Shown here one piece after another: positions 25,825-35,016 of a stretch of DNA of 64,000 nt (position 1 is the first letter of the stretch; every line of letters starts with the position of its first letter). The notes under the pieces were generated by a model. The model was not told the DNA's origin. It saw nothing but the letters and a program-made list of their open reading frames with translations, and searched no databases. The DNA comes from Candidatus Poribacteria bacterium (GTDB taxonomy: Bacteria; Poribacteria; WGA-4E; PCPOR2b). The position numbers and the translations under genes are program-made. The stretch is taken from positions 17,052 through 81,051 of the forward strand of contig JAJDUM010000053.1 in assembly GCA_022826645.1 (NCBI GenBank), in the 5' to 3' direction.

Positions 25825-26607
25825 TCATTCTTTGAATATATCCGACGTTATCCCAAGCACACGGCGACGCGGCAAGAGCCGAGACAGATTCGCCAGCAGA
25901 TAATTGACACGCCTCCCCGGAACCACATAATTCCGTCCCTTCAAAAAAGCCCTCAAACCTGCCTCTACCACCGTTTCAGGGGTTTCCGCTCTGGTCATCC
26001 GTGTCACGTCCGCGTTGGCGACATCAGCGAAGTTTGTGGCGGTGTTGCCGGGACAGAGCGCGAGCACCGTCAACCCCTGTTCGTGATACTCTCCCCAAAG
26101 TGATTCTGAGAAACCCAAGACAAACGCCTTCGTGGCGCAGTAGGTAGCGAGGTAGGGAATTGGCTGGAACGCCGCTGTCGACGCGACATTGATAACCCCA
26201 CCGTCCCCTTTCTCCAACATTGAGGGCAGAAAGAGATGCGTTAACCCCACCAATGCTTTGACGTTGAGATTCAGCATATCTTGGTAGCTTTGGTAATCGT
26301 ATGCAAGGAAAGGCCCGCACCTTCCGAAACCGGCGTTATTTATCAGCACATCGACTGAGAGCGACGCGGCTTGAATCTGTTCCCACAGTTGTTGCGGGGT
26401 ATCCGGTTGGCTGAGATCCCCGGGAAACACATCGACTTGGACGGTGTGTCTTTCCGACAACTCTTCAGCGATCTGACGGAGCTTATCCTCTGATCGCGCT
26501 GTCAGGATTAAATTAGCCCCTCGATTTGCAAGGTTATAGGCAAACGCTTCGCCGATACCGGATGAAGCACCGGTGACCAAGACAGTTGCGCCTTTGAAAG
26601 ATTTCAT
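25825..26607 (-). CDS. Short-chain dehydrogenase/reductase
   Basis: 260 residues. Rossmann motif TGASSGIGEAF (about 13-23), NNAG (about 90), catalytic Ser-Tyr-Lys as STAAF...YCATK, and the classical PG motif (CPGNTATNF). The sequence is close to the DltE/YqjQ-like branch of classical SDRs. NAD(P)-dependent oxidoreduction; the substrate is unknown. A complete family B element lies just upstream (26634-26770) between this gene and the next gene on the same strand, so they are probably separate transcripts. Confidence 0.85.
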   Translation of the reverse strand: MKSFKGATVLVTGASSGIGEAFAYNLANRGANLILTARSEDKLRQIAEELSERHTVQVDVFPGDLSQPDTPQQLWEQIQAASLSVDVLINNAGFGRCGPFLAYDYQSYQDMLNLNVKALVGLTHLFLPSMLEKGDGGVINVASTAAFQPIPYLATYCATKAFVLGFSESLWGEYHEQGLTVLALCPGNTATNFADVANADVTRMTRAETPETVVEAGLRAFLKGRNYVVPGRRVNYLLANLSRLLPRRRVLGITSDIFKE

Positions 26608-26633
26608 CGTTGTATTCTCAAGCTAATTATTGT

Positions 26634-26770
26634 GGCTCATGTTAAAAGAAAGTGCAAAACGCGTAGCGAAATCGTAGGGGCGGGGTCTCCCCGCCCGCAG
26701 TCAGTAAGGGTTGGGGGACCCAACCCCTACGAAAATTCGGTTGCTATTGCGTGCTTTCTTAACATGAACC
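26634..26770. repeat. MITE-like element, family B, complete copy
   Basis: 137 bp. The left end GGCTCATGTTAAAAGAAAGTG and the right end (GCTTTCTTAACATGAACC) form a clear inverted repeat. The core contains GGCGGGG-TCT-CCCCGCC and GGGTTGGGGGACCCAACCC palindromes enclosed by GTAGGGG...CCCCTAC. The core is nearly identical to that at 13275-13335. Confidence 0.78.
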
Positions 26771-26777
26771 GTTACTG

Positions 26778-27785
26778 TTATTGAGCAAGCGCGGTTGCGC
26801 GAAGGGTTGGACTGGTCAGGACCTCGGGATTGACCACCGATTCGGGCATCTGTCCTGTTAAGACCCGTGCGACCTCCGCTGCGGCGGTCACCTCGAGGTC
26901 ATAGGTCGATTCTTCAGAGGTAAACGCAGCATGAGGCGTCACGACCACATTGTCCAGCGTAAGTAGCGGATCGTTAGACTGCGGAGGTTCTTCCACGAAA
27001 ACATCCAATCCTGATCCGGCGATCTCCCCTGTCGTAAGTGCGTTGTACAGCGCAGTAGGTTCGATGATTCCGCCCCGGGATGTATTGAGGACGTAGGCTG
27101 TCGACTTCATCCGCCGGAACGCGTCTTCGTTCAACAGGTCCTGTGTCTCAGGGGTCAGCGGTGCATGGATGGTGATATAATCAGACTCCGCCAAAAGTTC
27201 AGGGAAATCGACCAATGTTACCCCATGTTCGTCCGCCATCTCCTGAGTGGCTCGTGGCGAGTATACCAAGACCTCCAGCCCGAATGCCTGCGCTTTCGGC
27301 ACAACTGCCTTCCCAATTTTTCCCAACCCGATGATTCCCAATTTTTGTCCACGAATCCGCCGCATGGAAGGTCCCACATCTCGCGTCCAGTGTCCGCCTT
27401 TAAGCGTGCGATCGAGCAGGTTAATGTTCCGAGCACATGACAGCAGCAACGCCATTGTGTGATCAGAAACTTCGTCGATGCAGTAGGCGGGCACATTTGT
27501 TACAACCATTCCGAGAGCGGTTGCAGTCTCTACATCAATGTTGTCCAACCCAATTCCACACCGACCGATGACCTTGCACTGTTGGGCGGCTTCGACAACC
27601 GCTGTGGTCACATTGAGCCAGCAGGTAAGGATACCGTCGACTTGCGGTGCCAAGTCGATAAATTCCGCTTCCGTTCCACTCTCCGCAACGATTAGTTCCG
27701 CACCAATCTCCTCCAAGACCCCTCGCTCCGGCTCGACGGAGGGCCACGCGTAATCTGTCATCATCACTTTATATTTGTAAGCCAT
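26778..27785 (-). CDS. D-isomer-specific 2-hydroxyacid dehydrogenase (SerA-like, without ACT domain)
   Basis: 335 residues from the ATG at 27785, chosen because GGAAGGA lies upstream and the conserved protein starts here; the open frame runs further to 27959 without support. NAD-binding GLGKIG (about 150), Arg in NTSRGG (about 239), and His in TPHAAF (about 287) with the preceding Glu are the catalytic set. No C-terminal ACT or regulatory domain is present, so feedback inhibition by serine is unlikely. It reduces 2-oxo acids or oxidises D-2-hydroxy acids; 3-phosphoglycerate or glyoxylate/hydroxypyruvate are the usual substrates. It is divergent from the gene at 27986. Confidence 0.85.
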   Translation of the reverse strand: MAYKYKVMMTDYAWPSVEPERGVLEEIGAELIVAESGTEAEFIDLAPQVDGILTCWLNVTTAVVEAAQQCKVIGRCGIGLDNIDVETATALGMVVTNVPAYCIDEVSDHTMALLLSCARNINLLDRTLKGGHWTRDVGPSMRRIRGQKLGIIGLGKIGKAVVPKAQAFGLEVLVYSPRATQEMADEHGVTLVDFPELLAESDYITIHAPLTPETQDLLNEDAFRRMKSTAYVLNTSRGGIIEPTALYNALTTGEIAGSGLDVFVEEPPQSNDPLLTLDNVVVTPHAAFTSEESTYDLEVTAAAEVARVLTGQMPESVVNPEVLTSPTLRATALAQ

Positions 27786-27909
27786 AACCGTAGATCCTTC
27801 CCGGTGTATAATTTCTCTCTTCATTTGAAATAAATACTTGACTGAATCGACTATACCATAACACAAACACGATAAAAAAACAATCGTGAGGACACACAAT
27901 TCTATTCTC

Positions 27910-27938
27910 TTGAAAAGGTTCCGGTTTTGTGGTATTAT
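27910..27938 (+). promoter_or_regulatory. Sigma-70-like promoter for the 27986 gene pair
   Basis: TTGAAA (27910-27915), 17-base spacer, TATTAT (27933-27938). It lies 47 bases before the ATG at 27986, which has GGAGG about 7 bases upstream. Confidence 0.65.
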
Positions 27939-27985
27939 GCTGAAAATTGGCAATATCAATCAATACTTCATCTTGGAGGTTTATC

Positions 27986-28771
27986 ATGGGAAATTCTGCG
28001 GTTCTACCTGATGATTTCGGAGATTACCTCACCATCGAAAACGCGCCACAACGATTCAAAGAAGCATCAGAAGTAGCCCAAAAAGTCACCGCAGCGGGGG
28101 TTCAACTGTACCCCAATCTTGATCACGCTGCAATCTTTTGTGACCCGCCATATATCGTCGCGGGACCGTTAAAACAACTCGGCTATATCTCCGGTTGGGA
28201 TGCCCGTTGCTATCCCTCACCGGTCGACGAGTGTGACTATATCAACGTTTCGGCAAGATTGCCGGAGGACAGTGCAGAGCGAGGCAAAGGTTGGTTCGAT
28301 TATGTCGCGGTTGTCCACCCTGTTGATAACCAAGCCCTGGATCATATGCTAAGTCAGGGGTATGGTAATCCGTTCATCCACCATTTAACGTGGGGCATTG
28401 TCCCACCGGAACGTAACGGCAAGAGCGATTTCGATTACGCGGGTCAGGTTGTGCGTTTTATGGTTAGCACCCGAACGGTGATTGCAGATGCTATAGGCGA
28501 CGAACCCGGCACACTGGTTATCGCATTGCCCCAAGAAGTAATAGATCACCCCGATTTCGCTGACACGGTTCCGAAATGGGTCGATGGATTAGAATCGGAT
28601 CAGTATCAGGTCGAGTCGATGCAGGGCGGTGGATTCTTAATTCAGTTTTTCGTATTGACCGGCGGAAGAATTGAAGTTGCACTGCGATCTGAAACAACGC
28701 AGACATTCAACCCCAAAAGCGTCCACAAGATCTCCAGAGACGAAATCAGCGCGATCCAGGATGATGGATAA
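27986..28771 (+). CDS. Unrecognised conserved-looking protein in an operon with ThuA
   Basis: 261 residues. The ATG at 27986 is preceded by TTGGAGG. No motif that I know is visible. It is a soluble alpha/beta-looking protein with an early segment YPNLDHAAIFCDPPYIVAGPLKQLGYISGWDARCYP, a central FIHHLTWGIVPPE and a C-terminal FLIQFFVLTGGRIEVAL strand pair. There is no signal peptide or membrane segment. The ThuA-domain gene follows after 19 bases, so the two are probably co-transcribed and may act on the same carbohydrate-related substrate (inference). Confidence 0.65.
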   Translation: MGNSAVLPDDFGDYLTIENAPQRFKEASEVAQKVTAAGVQLYPNLDHAAIFCDPPYIVAGPLKQLGYISGWDARCYPSPVDECDYINVSARLPEDSAERGKGWFDYVAVVHPVDNQALDHMLSQGYGNPFIHHLTWGIVPPERNGKSDFDYAGQVVRFMVSTRTVIADAIGDEPGTLVIALPQEVIDHPDFADTVPKWVDGLESDQYQVESMQGGGFLIQFFVLTGGRIEVALRSETTQTFNPKSVHKISRDEISAIQDDG

Positions 28772-28790
28772 ACCGTAAAGGAAAAATCAG

Positions 28791-29519
28791 ATGAGCAAAC
28801 CGATCCGAGTTACTGTTTGGAACGAATATCGCCACGAAAAAACCAACGAGCAGATTGGGCAGATCTACCCTGATGGTATGCACAACGCAATCGGAAACTA
28901 CTTAAAAGAGCAGTCGGGGTTTGAGGTGCGTACCGCGACGTTAGATGAGCCGGAACATGGTCTGACAGAAGCGGTTCTGGCCGAAACAGATGTCCTGATT
29001 TGGTGGGGTCACGGAGCACATGGAGAGGTATCGGACGAGGTTGTTGACAGAATGCACGTCCGTATCCTTGATGGCATGGGCTTAATCTGCTTGCACTCGT
29101 CTCACTACTCCAAGATTTTTACCAAGCTGATGGGAACATCGTGCAGCCTTAAATGGCGGGAATCGGGCGAGAAAGAGCGGCTCTGGGTTATAGAGCATGG
29201 CCACCCAATTGTGGAAGGGATCGGCGAGTATTTCGAGATTGAGCACGCAGAAATGTACGGTGAACCTTTCGATATCCCTGAACCGGACACATTGATTTTC
29301 GTCAGTTGGTTCCCGGGCGGCGAGGTATTCCGCAGCGGTTGTTGTTATCTCCGTGGCAAGGGAAAGATATTTTATTTTCGCCCCGGACACGAAACCTATC
29401 CAATTTATCACAATCCAGACGTTCTGCGCGTTATTGCTAATGCGGCGGGTTGGGCTGCACCGATTGACGGACCACAACCTGTTTTTGGACACTCACAACC
29501 GATAGAGAATCTGGAATAA
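28791..29519 (+). CDS. ThuA-domain (trehalose-utilisation-like) protein
   Basis: 242 residues. It starts [13 protein letters not shown] and has [34 protein letters not shown] and [32 protein letters not shown], the core pattern of the ThuA family, a class I glutamine-amidotransferase-like fold. ThuA of rhizobia is involved in trehalose and related disaccharide use through 3-keto intermediates, usually beside Gfo/Idh/MocA enzymes. It ends one base before the convergent gene at 29521. Confidence 0.85.
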   Translation: MSKPIRVTVWNEYRHEKTNEQIGQIYPDGMHNAIGNYLKEQSGFEVRTATLDEPEHGLTEAVLAETDVLIWWGHGAHGEVSDEVVDRMHVRILDGMGLICLHSSHYSKIFTKLMGTSCSLKWRESGEKERLWVIEHGHPIVEGIGEYFEIEHAEMYGEPFDIPEPDTLIFVSWFPGGEVFRSGCCYLRGKGKIFYFRPGHETYPIYHNPDVLRVIANAAGWAAPIDGPQPVFGHSQPIENLE

Positions 29520-29520
29520 G

Positions 29521-30567
29521 TTACGATGGCTGTGGGGAGTTAATGGAAGTTCCCCCTGATAGAACCTGTACATCATAAATTTCCTCCACACCTGTCTCAT
29601 ACCTGAGGTGTTCAACGATACGTCCTTCGGATAGAGACACGGCCACAATGCCGCTGAAAAGTGCTTGATCGGAGATTGGCAGCGCTGCGAAGGTCGAACT
29701 TGACTTTCGCAGCTTTGACAGTCCCACAAACAGATAATCACCACAACGTGCCATTCCACGCACGAAGCCGGGCAGCTGTGCAACCACCTCGTACCCGCCC
29801 GTTTCTGGCTCGGCACGCACCAACTCACCCGTCCCGGAGAGCAGCAAGTAGAGTTTCCCGTCATAGACCCGCGGGGAGTGCGGCATAGGTAATCCTTCCA
29901 ACACAATCTCTCCGCTGGAAACGTCCATCACAATCCCACCCGATATCCTGTTCTCACGCCAACCCTCAAACGTGTCCACCTCCCCAAACGCTGTCACATA
30001 TTCAGGTTGACCGTCCACCATCGCCACACTGTTCAGATGGCAACGATCTTCCGGCGCTATATCGCTGACGAATGGAGGCCGCCATTGCGCTTCGAAACTG
30101 GAATCATTGTCTGCCAGAGACATTGATGAGAGGAGGGTGTTGATTGCCCACAAGCCGTCCTTTCCCCAAGCGAGATCATGGGTGTCAATCTCTCCGCTAA
30201 AATAGGTTTTCTCAGGGACATAGGTGTCTTCTGCCGCGCCGACCAGAATACCTGAATCGACATGCTGTGACTCAGGGGATCCCGTTTGGTAGACGCTGTT
30301 TCCAACTGCGCCGGTCACTGAAGTATTGGTAAGGACTACGACCTCCTCCCGTGTGGCTACCGCAATGCGCTGATCGGAAACCGCCAATCCCATCGGTCGA
30401 GGAAAATCCAAGGCGTGCTGCTCAATCTTGTCCGGGCTTGTGGCGCGGATAAAGATAACCTTACCCGCTTGATAGGTGCTAAAGACCAGCGTACACCCCA
30501 ATTGCCAGAGCAGTTTAGGTAGAGTTGGCGAATGGGCGTAACGGAACGAAGTAGGCAGTGCTTGCAT
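29521..30567 (-). CDS. TIGR03032/DUF4915-like protein
   Basis: 348 residues. The N-terminal LPKLLWQLGCTLVFSTYQAGKVIFI and the later THDLAWGKDGLWAINTLLSSMSLAD, PEDRCHLNSVAMVDGQPEYVTAFGE and MPHSPRVYDGKLYLLLSGTGELVR are what I know of the TIGR03032 family, which folds as a beta-propeller of unknown function. No signal peptide. The metallophosphoesterase gene on the same strand ends 72 bases upstream; the two may be co-transcribed. Confidence 0.7.
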   Translation of the reverse strand: MQALPTSFRYAHSPTLPKLLWQLGCTLVFSTYQAGKVIFIRATSPDKIEQHALDFPRPMGLAVSDQRIAVATREEVVVLTNTSVTGAVGNSVYQTGSPESQHVDSGILVGAAEDTYVPEKTYFSGEIDTHDLAWGKDGLWAINTLLSSMSLADNDSSFEAQWRPPFVSDIAPEDRCHLNSVAMVDGQPEYVTAFGEVDTFEGWRENRISGGIVMDVSSGEIVLEGLPMPHSPRVYDGKLYLLLSGTGELVRAEPETGGYEVVAQLPGFVRGMARCGDYLFVGLSKLRKSSSTFAALPISDQALFSGIVAVSLSEGRIVEHLRYETGVEEIYDVQVLSGGTSINSPQPS

Positions 30568-30639
30568 AGGATTTCGCCTCCGTCGTCTGACATCATAAAG
30601 TGTCGCTGTTTCCAGAGACTTTTCGACACACTTCCTGCG

Positions 30640-32700
30640 TTAGTGAATCGGTGATCTCTCTACAAGGACAGGGGTTTGGGAAGAGGTTAATGTCGTGTTT
30701 TGCACTTCACGAAAATCTATAGTTTTGAGGCTCATCTTGGACAACTGGTAGATCCTGGACCACTCAGCCTTCTTCGGCTCTATAAGTGCCTCTATGTTGA
30801 TCGGTTCACTTGCTATGGATTCTGGTCCGCCGTGCAGTAACAGCGTATAAGTCGAGGTGTCTGTCGAAAGCTGTAAAGCCTTAAAACCGTTCACCTGCTT
30901 CAATTCAAGTTGATGCTTTGAAAACTTCCGCGGTTGGCTGTACAGGATCGTGTTGAGCGATTGCAGGACCGAACTTGTGGGACGCGGATTGCAAAGTGTA
31001 TCAAGCAGCCCATGTGTAATATCCATCGTCCGATCGAAATCGCTAAGAGGTTCAAAGTAGATACGACTCCCCGGCAGCATACCCACGACAAGCAGTGCTT
31101 CCGCCGCCAGGTTTGCGTTGGTGTGGTCATCTGTTGCCGAGAATTCAAGACTGAAATCTACGTTCGAAATCTGGCTGAGAGGACTTATTTCCACAATTTT
31201 CTGAATCTGATCGGACAGTGGTTCGCTGTTATTTAGTTTGCAAATGACCCTCTCCACCTTCACTCGGTTTTCTGCCAGAGATTCGTTAAGCACCGCAATT
31301 TCCCCGGGTGTGACCCCAAGACGAAAGCGGGGAAACTGCTTTCCCGAAGTAACCTCTCTGCACACAATTGGTGATAACGTCACGGACAGATCAAAGCGTT
31401 CCTTAATGACTTTGATGCTATCAATACACTTCTCCGATGGAAAAAACTCTCCCGGCGTTTGGATTTCTAATCCGTCAATCCTTGGCTCAACTTGAGACAC
31501 CGCATCTATAATATTGACCTCTTCAGAGAGAATGGCAATGGCACTAAGATTCACACCCTCCTTGCGCAAGATCTCCAGACGACTCGCCTGAAAAGAGTCC
31601 TGGAAATCTGTCAATGGCGCACGGAGATATTCAACCCCCATTTGAACGCAGGAAAGTAGTGGGTAGTCATTTCTCACTTTCTCCCGTATCGCAGCGGGCC
31701 AAGCACGCGGGATTTCGGCAACCGTTGCCAACGGTTGACTCAGTGTGACACCCAGCGGAGAGTGGGGTAGCGTACCGCTCACGCGTGTGATGAGCCGCTG
31801 TTCCGTACTTGGTAGAGTCTTTTCAGCACCAGCTGTCCGAATAAAATGGATATCCGTTTTCTCGGCTCTCACTCTCATCAAATAAAATCCGAATTTTGGG
31901 ACATCATTTCGTCCGCGTTCAGGGGGAGGCGGACCAGCAAACAGACAAGAAAACCCGGGACGGGTAAAGACGGGGGAGGCTAAAACCGCGTATCGGGTCC
32001 CCACAAGGTGATCAAAGAAGGCGAAGTGAACGTGTCCAGCGATGAGCATTTCGACTTTGTAGACCCGCGCCAGATCGAGCAGCCAAGTCCTTGCAGGATT
32101 TGCGATATTATCATAGTGCCCGATCGAAGGTTCGGTTTCATCGAACAGATAGGGCGGCAGGTGTAGGACTATGAATAGGCGTTTGATCGCATTCTCCGCT
32201 AAGTCTTTTTCTACCCATGCCTCCTGTTCCATAGCATCGGGGAGTTTACTATTCATGATTTGTGAATTGAGTACCACAAAATGGCAATCACCTTGATCAA
32301 AGCTGTACCACGACTTTCCGAACGTTTGATGATACCAGTCCAACACCTCTCGGCTAACGGGCGAAGCGGGGGCGGTCGGATCGGGCTTATCGCCGATGTC
32401 ATGATTTCCCGCAACATAATAAGGCTCAATCCGACATGCGCGCACCTGCTCAAGCGATTCGTCCATCGACTTATAAAAACTCTCTAAGTTATCGGGATAT
32501 TCCTGAACCATATCCCCGTTATGGAGGACGAATTGAGGTTCAAGTGCCGCTGCCATACGGAGGGCGATTTCTCGGCGAGTGGATTGCTTACGACGGTTTT
32601 CAAATTCGAGCGATGCACCGCCGGGGTCGAGCATATAGTGGGAATCGGAGATAACGACGAATTCAAAGAGTGCCTTCGGCAAAAAGGATTTGTTAAACAT
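30640..32700 (-). CDS. Calcineurin-like metallophosphoesterase with a long unassigned C-terminal region
   Basis: 686 residues. Residues 10-310 are a metallophosphoesterase: ISDSHYM (Asp-x-His), LHNGDMV, VAGNHDIGD, a His in IVLHLPP and the closing GHVH. These supply the two-metal site. Residues 320-686 have no motif I recognise; repeated LEIQTPGEFFPSEK/VTLSPIVCRE-type strand-helix units suggest a possible alpha/beta barrel. No signal peptide is evident. Known activities in this superfamily range from 3',5'-cyclic nucleotide to phospholipid phosphodiesterases. It lies downstream of a TonB receptor on the same strand, 47 bases apart. Confidence 0.78.
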   Translation of the reverse strand: MFNKSFLPKALFEFVVISDSHYMLDPGGASLEFENRRKQSTRREIALRMAAALEPQFVLHNGDMVQEYPDNLESFYKSMDESLEQVRACRIEPYYVAGNHDIGDKPDPTAPASPVSREVLDWYHQTFGKSWYSFDQGDCHFVVLNSQIMNSKLPDAMEQEAWVEKDLAENAIKRLFIVLHLPPYLFDETEPSIGHYDNIANPARTWLLDLARVYKVEMLIAGHVHFAFFDHLVGTRYAVLASPVFTRPGFSCLFAGPPPPERGRNDVPKFGFYLMRVRAEKTDIHFIRTAGAEKTLPSTEQRLITRVSGTLPHSPLGVTLSQPLATVAEIPRAWPAAIREKVRNDYPLLSCVQMGVEYLRAPLTDFQDSFQASRLEILRKEGVNLSAIAILSEEVNIIDAVSQVEPRIDGLEIQTPGEFFPSEKCIDSIKVIKERFDLSVTLSPIVCREVTSGKQFPRFRLGVTPGEIAVLNESLAENRVKVERVICKLNNSEPLSDQIQKIVEISPLSQISNVDFSLEFSATDDHTNANLAAEALLVVGMLPGSRIYFEPLSDFDRTMDITHGLLDTLCNPRPTSSVLQSLNTILYSQPRKFSKHQLELKQVNGFKALQLSTDTSTYTLLLHGGPESIASEPINIEALIEPKKAEWSRIYQLSKMSLKTIDFREVQNTTLTSSQTPVLVERSPIH

Positions 32701-32747
32701 TTCTTATTGGCAAGTTTCGGAGAACTGACAGGGAACCACGGTATTGT

Positions 32748-34982
32748 TCAGAAACGTCGCACCACCTCCAGTCCCCAGAACCGGGGTTCATTGACAAAGC
32801 TGGTCAGGTTGTTGAAGTCGATGCCGCCGGTGGGAGAGGTATCGTTGAGGATATTGCGTCCTATAACCGCCACTTCCGTGTCGCCGTAAGGCAGTAGACA
32901 AGCCAGACGAAGGCCACCCTCCAAGAGCGAATCATCGGCGTATTCTACGGAATCGTAGAGAAAGAACCGTACACGACTCCGATACGCCCAATCTGTAGAA
33001 GCGATCAGGCGCACACCCCCCGGAAGATCAAGCGCATAACGCAGCGTCACATCTGCTATCCAACCCGGCGCCTGCGGCAGACTGTTACCGTCGATAGAAA
33101 AAGTTCCTTCAGCAGATGCGGGCGAATCCAGAACCGTGCACGGCGCACCGCAGCCCTGTATAGCCAAATCCGGATCGTCAAGGCGCGTTTGGTTATAGCT
33201 GAGTCCCGCCGTAACCTCTAATGCGGTGCTCGGTGCGAAGACTAACTCTGTTTCAACACCGCGCCCAATGGTGCTTTCAGCGTTTAACAGGCGGTTGAAA
33301 TTGGTCTCTCCACCGACCGCAGTGAGTTGCTGATCCTGCATAAAGTAGTGGAATATAGCTGTATCCAAGTGCAGGCGCTGTCCCCATAAGCGCAATTTTG
33401 TACCGCCTTCGACTGACAGAATAGTTTCCGTGTCCGCCACCGTTACCTCATTGCCGAATAACAGGCGTCCTTGTATGCTGGGAGCACGAAACCCGCGCGC
33501 TGCACGTAGATATGTCTGCACATTCGGAGTGATCCGATAACGTAGACTCAGATCTCCGCTCCACACTGTGGCTTGCGGATTCTCTTGGATGGGACCGAGC
33601 GGACCTGCCTCCGTAACAGCGGGAGCCTCGTCCCGCCACGCTGTGTAGTCCTTCGTGTCATGAGACAATCGTAAGCCCGTTCCCAGTTCCAGATCTTCCA
33701 TTAATCGAATGGTCGATGCTACAAACGCTGCCCCTGCGGTGGCGAGTTGCTCTTGACGCACCTTCCCATCTTGCTCGCCTCCAGCCAAGGTATTGTAGTT
33801 GAAATCCTCCATCTCGACAAACTCGCGGAAATAGTACAGACCGAACTGATAGGCAAAACGGTAGCGTTCTGTGCTCACCAAGCGGACCTCTTGACTGAAC
33901 TGGCGCAACTTAGGAATGCCGGACGCGGTTTCGGAAGGAAAAGGAATCTCACCGGGACCACTCTGCGGGGTGAAGATAGCGCCATATCCGCCGTCGATGT
34001 CTCCGCGCGAAAAGGTGGTGAGTCGCTCCATCCCCGTCAGTGAAACCAGCTGGAAATCCCCTATGTCGTAACGGATCTCAGCCGCCAAGCCCTGTGTGCT
34101 CAAGGTCTGTTCATTCCGCCCGTCGTGCGCGATACGAGTTCGGTCAAAATCTGACACGAAATCTCCCTGCCCCTTCGACAGGGTATTGGCGCGAAACAGA
34201 CGGGCAGTACCGTCGAGATCGCGGGCATGGAGCTTGACCCATGCTTCCAGTTCCGGGGTAGGTGTCCACAAAAACTGTAGGCGTCCCGCCATATCCCGAT
34301 ATCCGCCCACGGCATCATCTTCGCCTGTGTGTGCGTTATCTATCCAGTCGCCCCGGCGCTGGTCGAGCAGCGATAGTCTAGCGGACAGCACCGACGGAAC
34401 GATGGGACCAGACAACGCACCCTCAAAATTACTGCTACTAAACTGACCATAACTCAACCGACCATACGCTTCCAATGTCTGTGTGGGACGGGCGGATTCA
34501 AACTTAACAATACCCGCGGGCGTATTGCGCCCAAACAGTGTGCCTTGTGGTCCGCGTAGTACCTCAATTCGATCCAGATCAAAAGCGGGAAATCCCTTTA
34601 ACAGCGCATTCTCGAGCACAATTCCATCGTAAAGGACGGAGACTGGCTGCGAAGCATTGAGGTCAAAATCCGTATTGCCTAAACCTCGGATATAGAAGCG
34701 AGGGAAGACACGCCCAAACGACGATTCCATCTGCAAACTCGGCGTACGGTTCGACAGGAAACGCACATCCATACCAGATGAGCGCAAAGCGTCGGATTTT
34801 TCGCCCTGCAGCGTCGAAATGGAGAGCGGCACATCAAAAGACTGTTGCTCACGTTTTTGGGCAGTAACCACGACCTCCTCCATCATAACAACCTCTTCGA
34901 TCTCTTCATCGGCAAGAACTGTGATGGATGTACATAACATCGCCGAGAAAGCCAAAGCACACAACCGCCTACCAAAACCCAT
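32748..34982 (-). CDS. TonB-dependent outer-membrane receptor
   Basis: 744 residues from the ATG at 34982, preceded by GGAGGAAAAAT; the open frame continues into the next gene's region without support. Signal peptide at 1-24 (LCALAFSAMLCTSITVLADE). A TonB-box-like EEVVVTAQKR is followed by the plug (RFYIRGLG, VSVLYDGI, DLDRIEVLRGPQGTLFGRNTPAGIV) and a 22-strand barrel ending in Phe (EVVRRF), the BAM-recognition residue. Substrate unknown: no siderophore or vitamin B12 genes are nearby, and the neighbouring phosphoesterase and ThDP enzyme suggest an organic substrate (inference). Confidence 0.92.
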   Translation of the reverse strand: MGFGRRLCALAFSAMLCTSITVLADEEIEEVVMMEEVVVTAQKREQQSFDVPLSISTLQGEKSDALRSSGMDVRFLSNRTPSLQMESSFGRVFPRFYIRGLGNTDFDLNASQPVSVLYDGIVLENALLKGFPAFDLDRIEVLRGPQGTLFGRNTPAGIVKFESARPTQTLEAYGRLSYGQFSSSNFEGALSGPIVPSVLSARLSLLDQRRGDWIDNAHTGEDDAVGGYRDMAGRLQFLWTPTPELEAWVKLHARDLDGTARLFRANTLSKGQGDFVSDFDRTRIAHDGRNEQTLSTQGLAAEIRYDIGDFQLVSLTGMERLTTFSRGDIDGGYGAIFTPQSGPGEIPFPSETASGIPKLRQFSQEVRLVSTERYRFAYQFGLYYFREFVEMEDFNYNTLAGGEQDGKVRQEQLATAGAAFVASTIRLMEDLELGTGLRLSHDTKDYTAWRDEAPAVTEAGPLGPIQENPQATVWSGDLSLRYRITPNVQTYLRAARGFRAPSIQGRLLFGNEVTVADTETILSVEGGTKLRLWGQRLHLDTAIFHYFMQDQQLTAVGGETNFNRLLNAESTIGRGVETELVFAPSTALEVTAGLSYNQTRLDDPDLAIQGCGAPCTVLDSPASAEGTFSIDGNSLPQAPGWIADVTLRYALDLPGGVRLIASTDWAYRSRVRFFLYDSVEYADDSLLEGGLRLACLLPYGDTEVAVIGRNILNDTSPTGGIDFNNLTSFVNEPRFWGLEVVRRF

Positions 34983-35016
34983 ATTTTTCCTCCGAAACTG
35001 AACGTCAACATTTTTC

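Noticed and set aside
27786..27959. 58-residue extension of the 2-hydroxyacid dehydrogenase with a hydrophobic stretch
   Set aside because: The extension overlaps the promoter region of the divergent gene, and the family begins at MAYKYKVMMTDYAWP.
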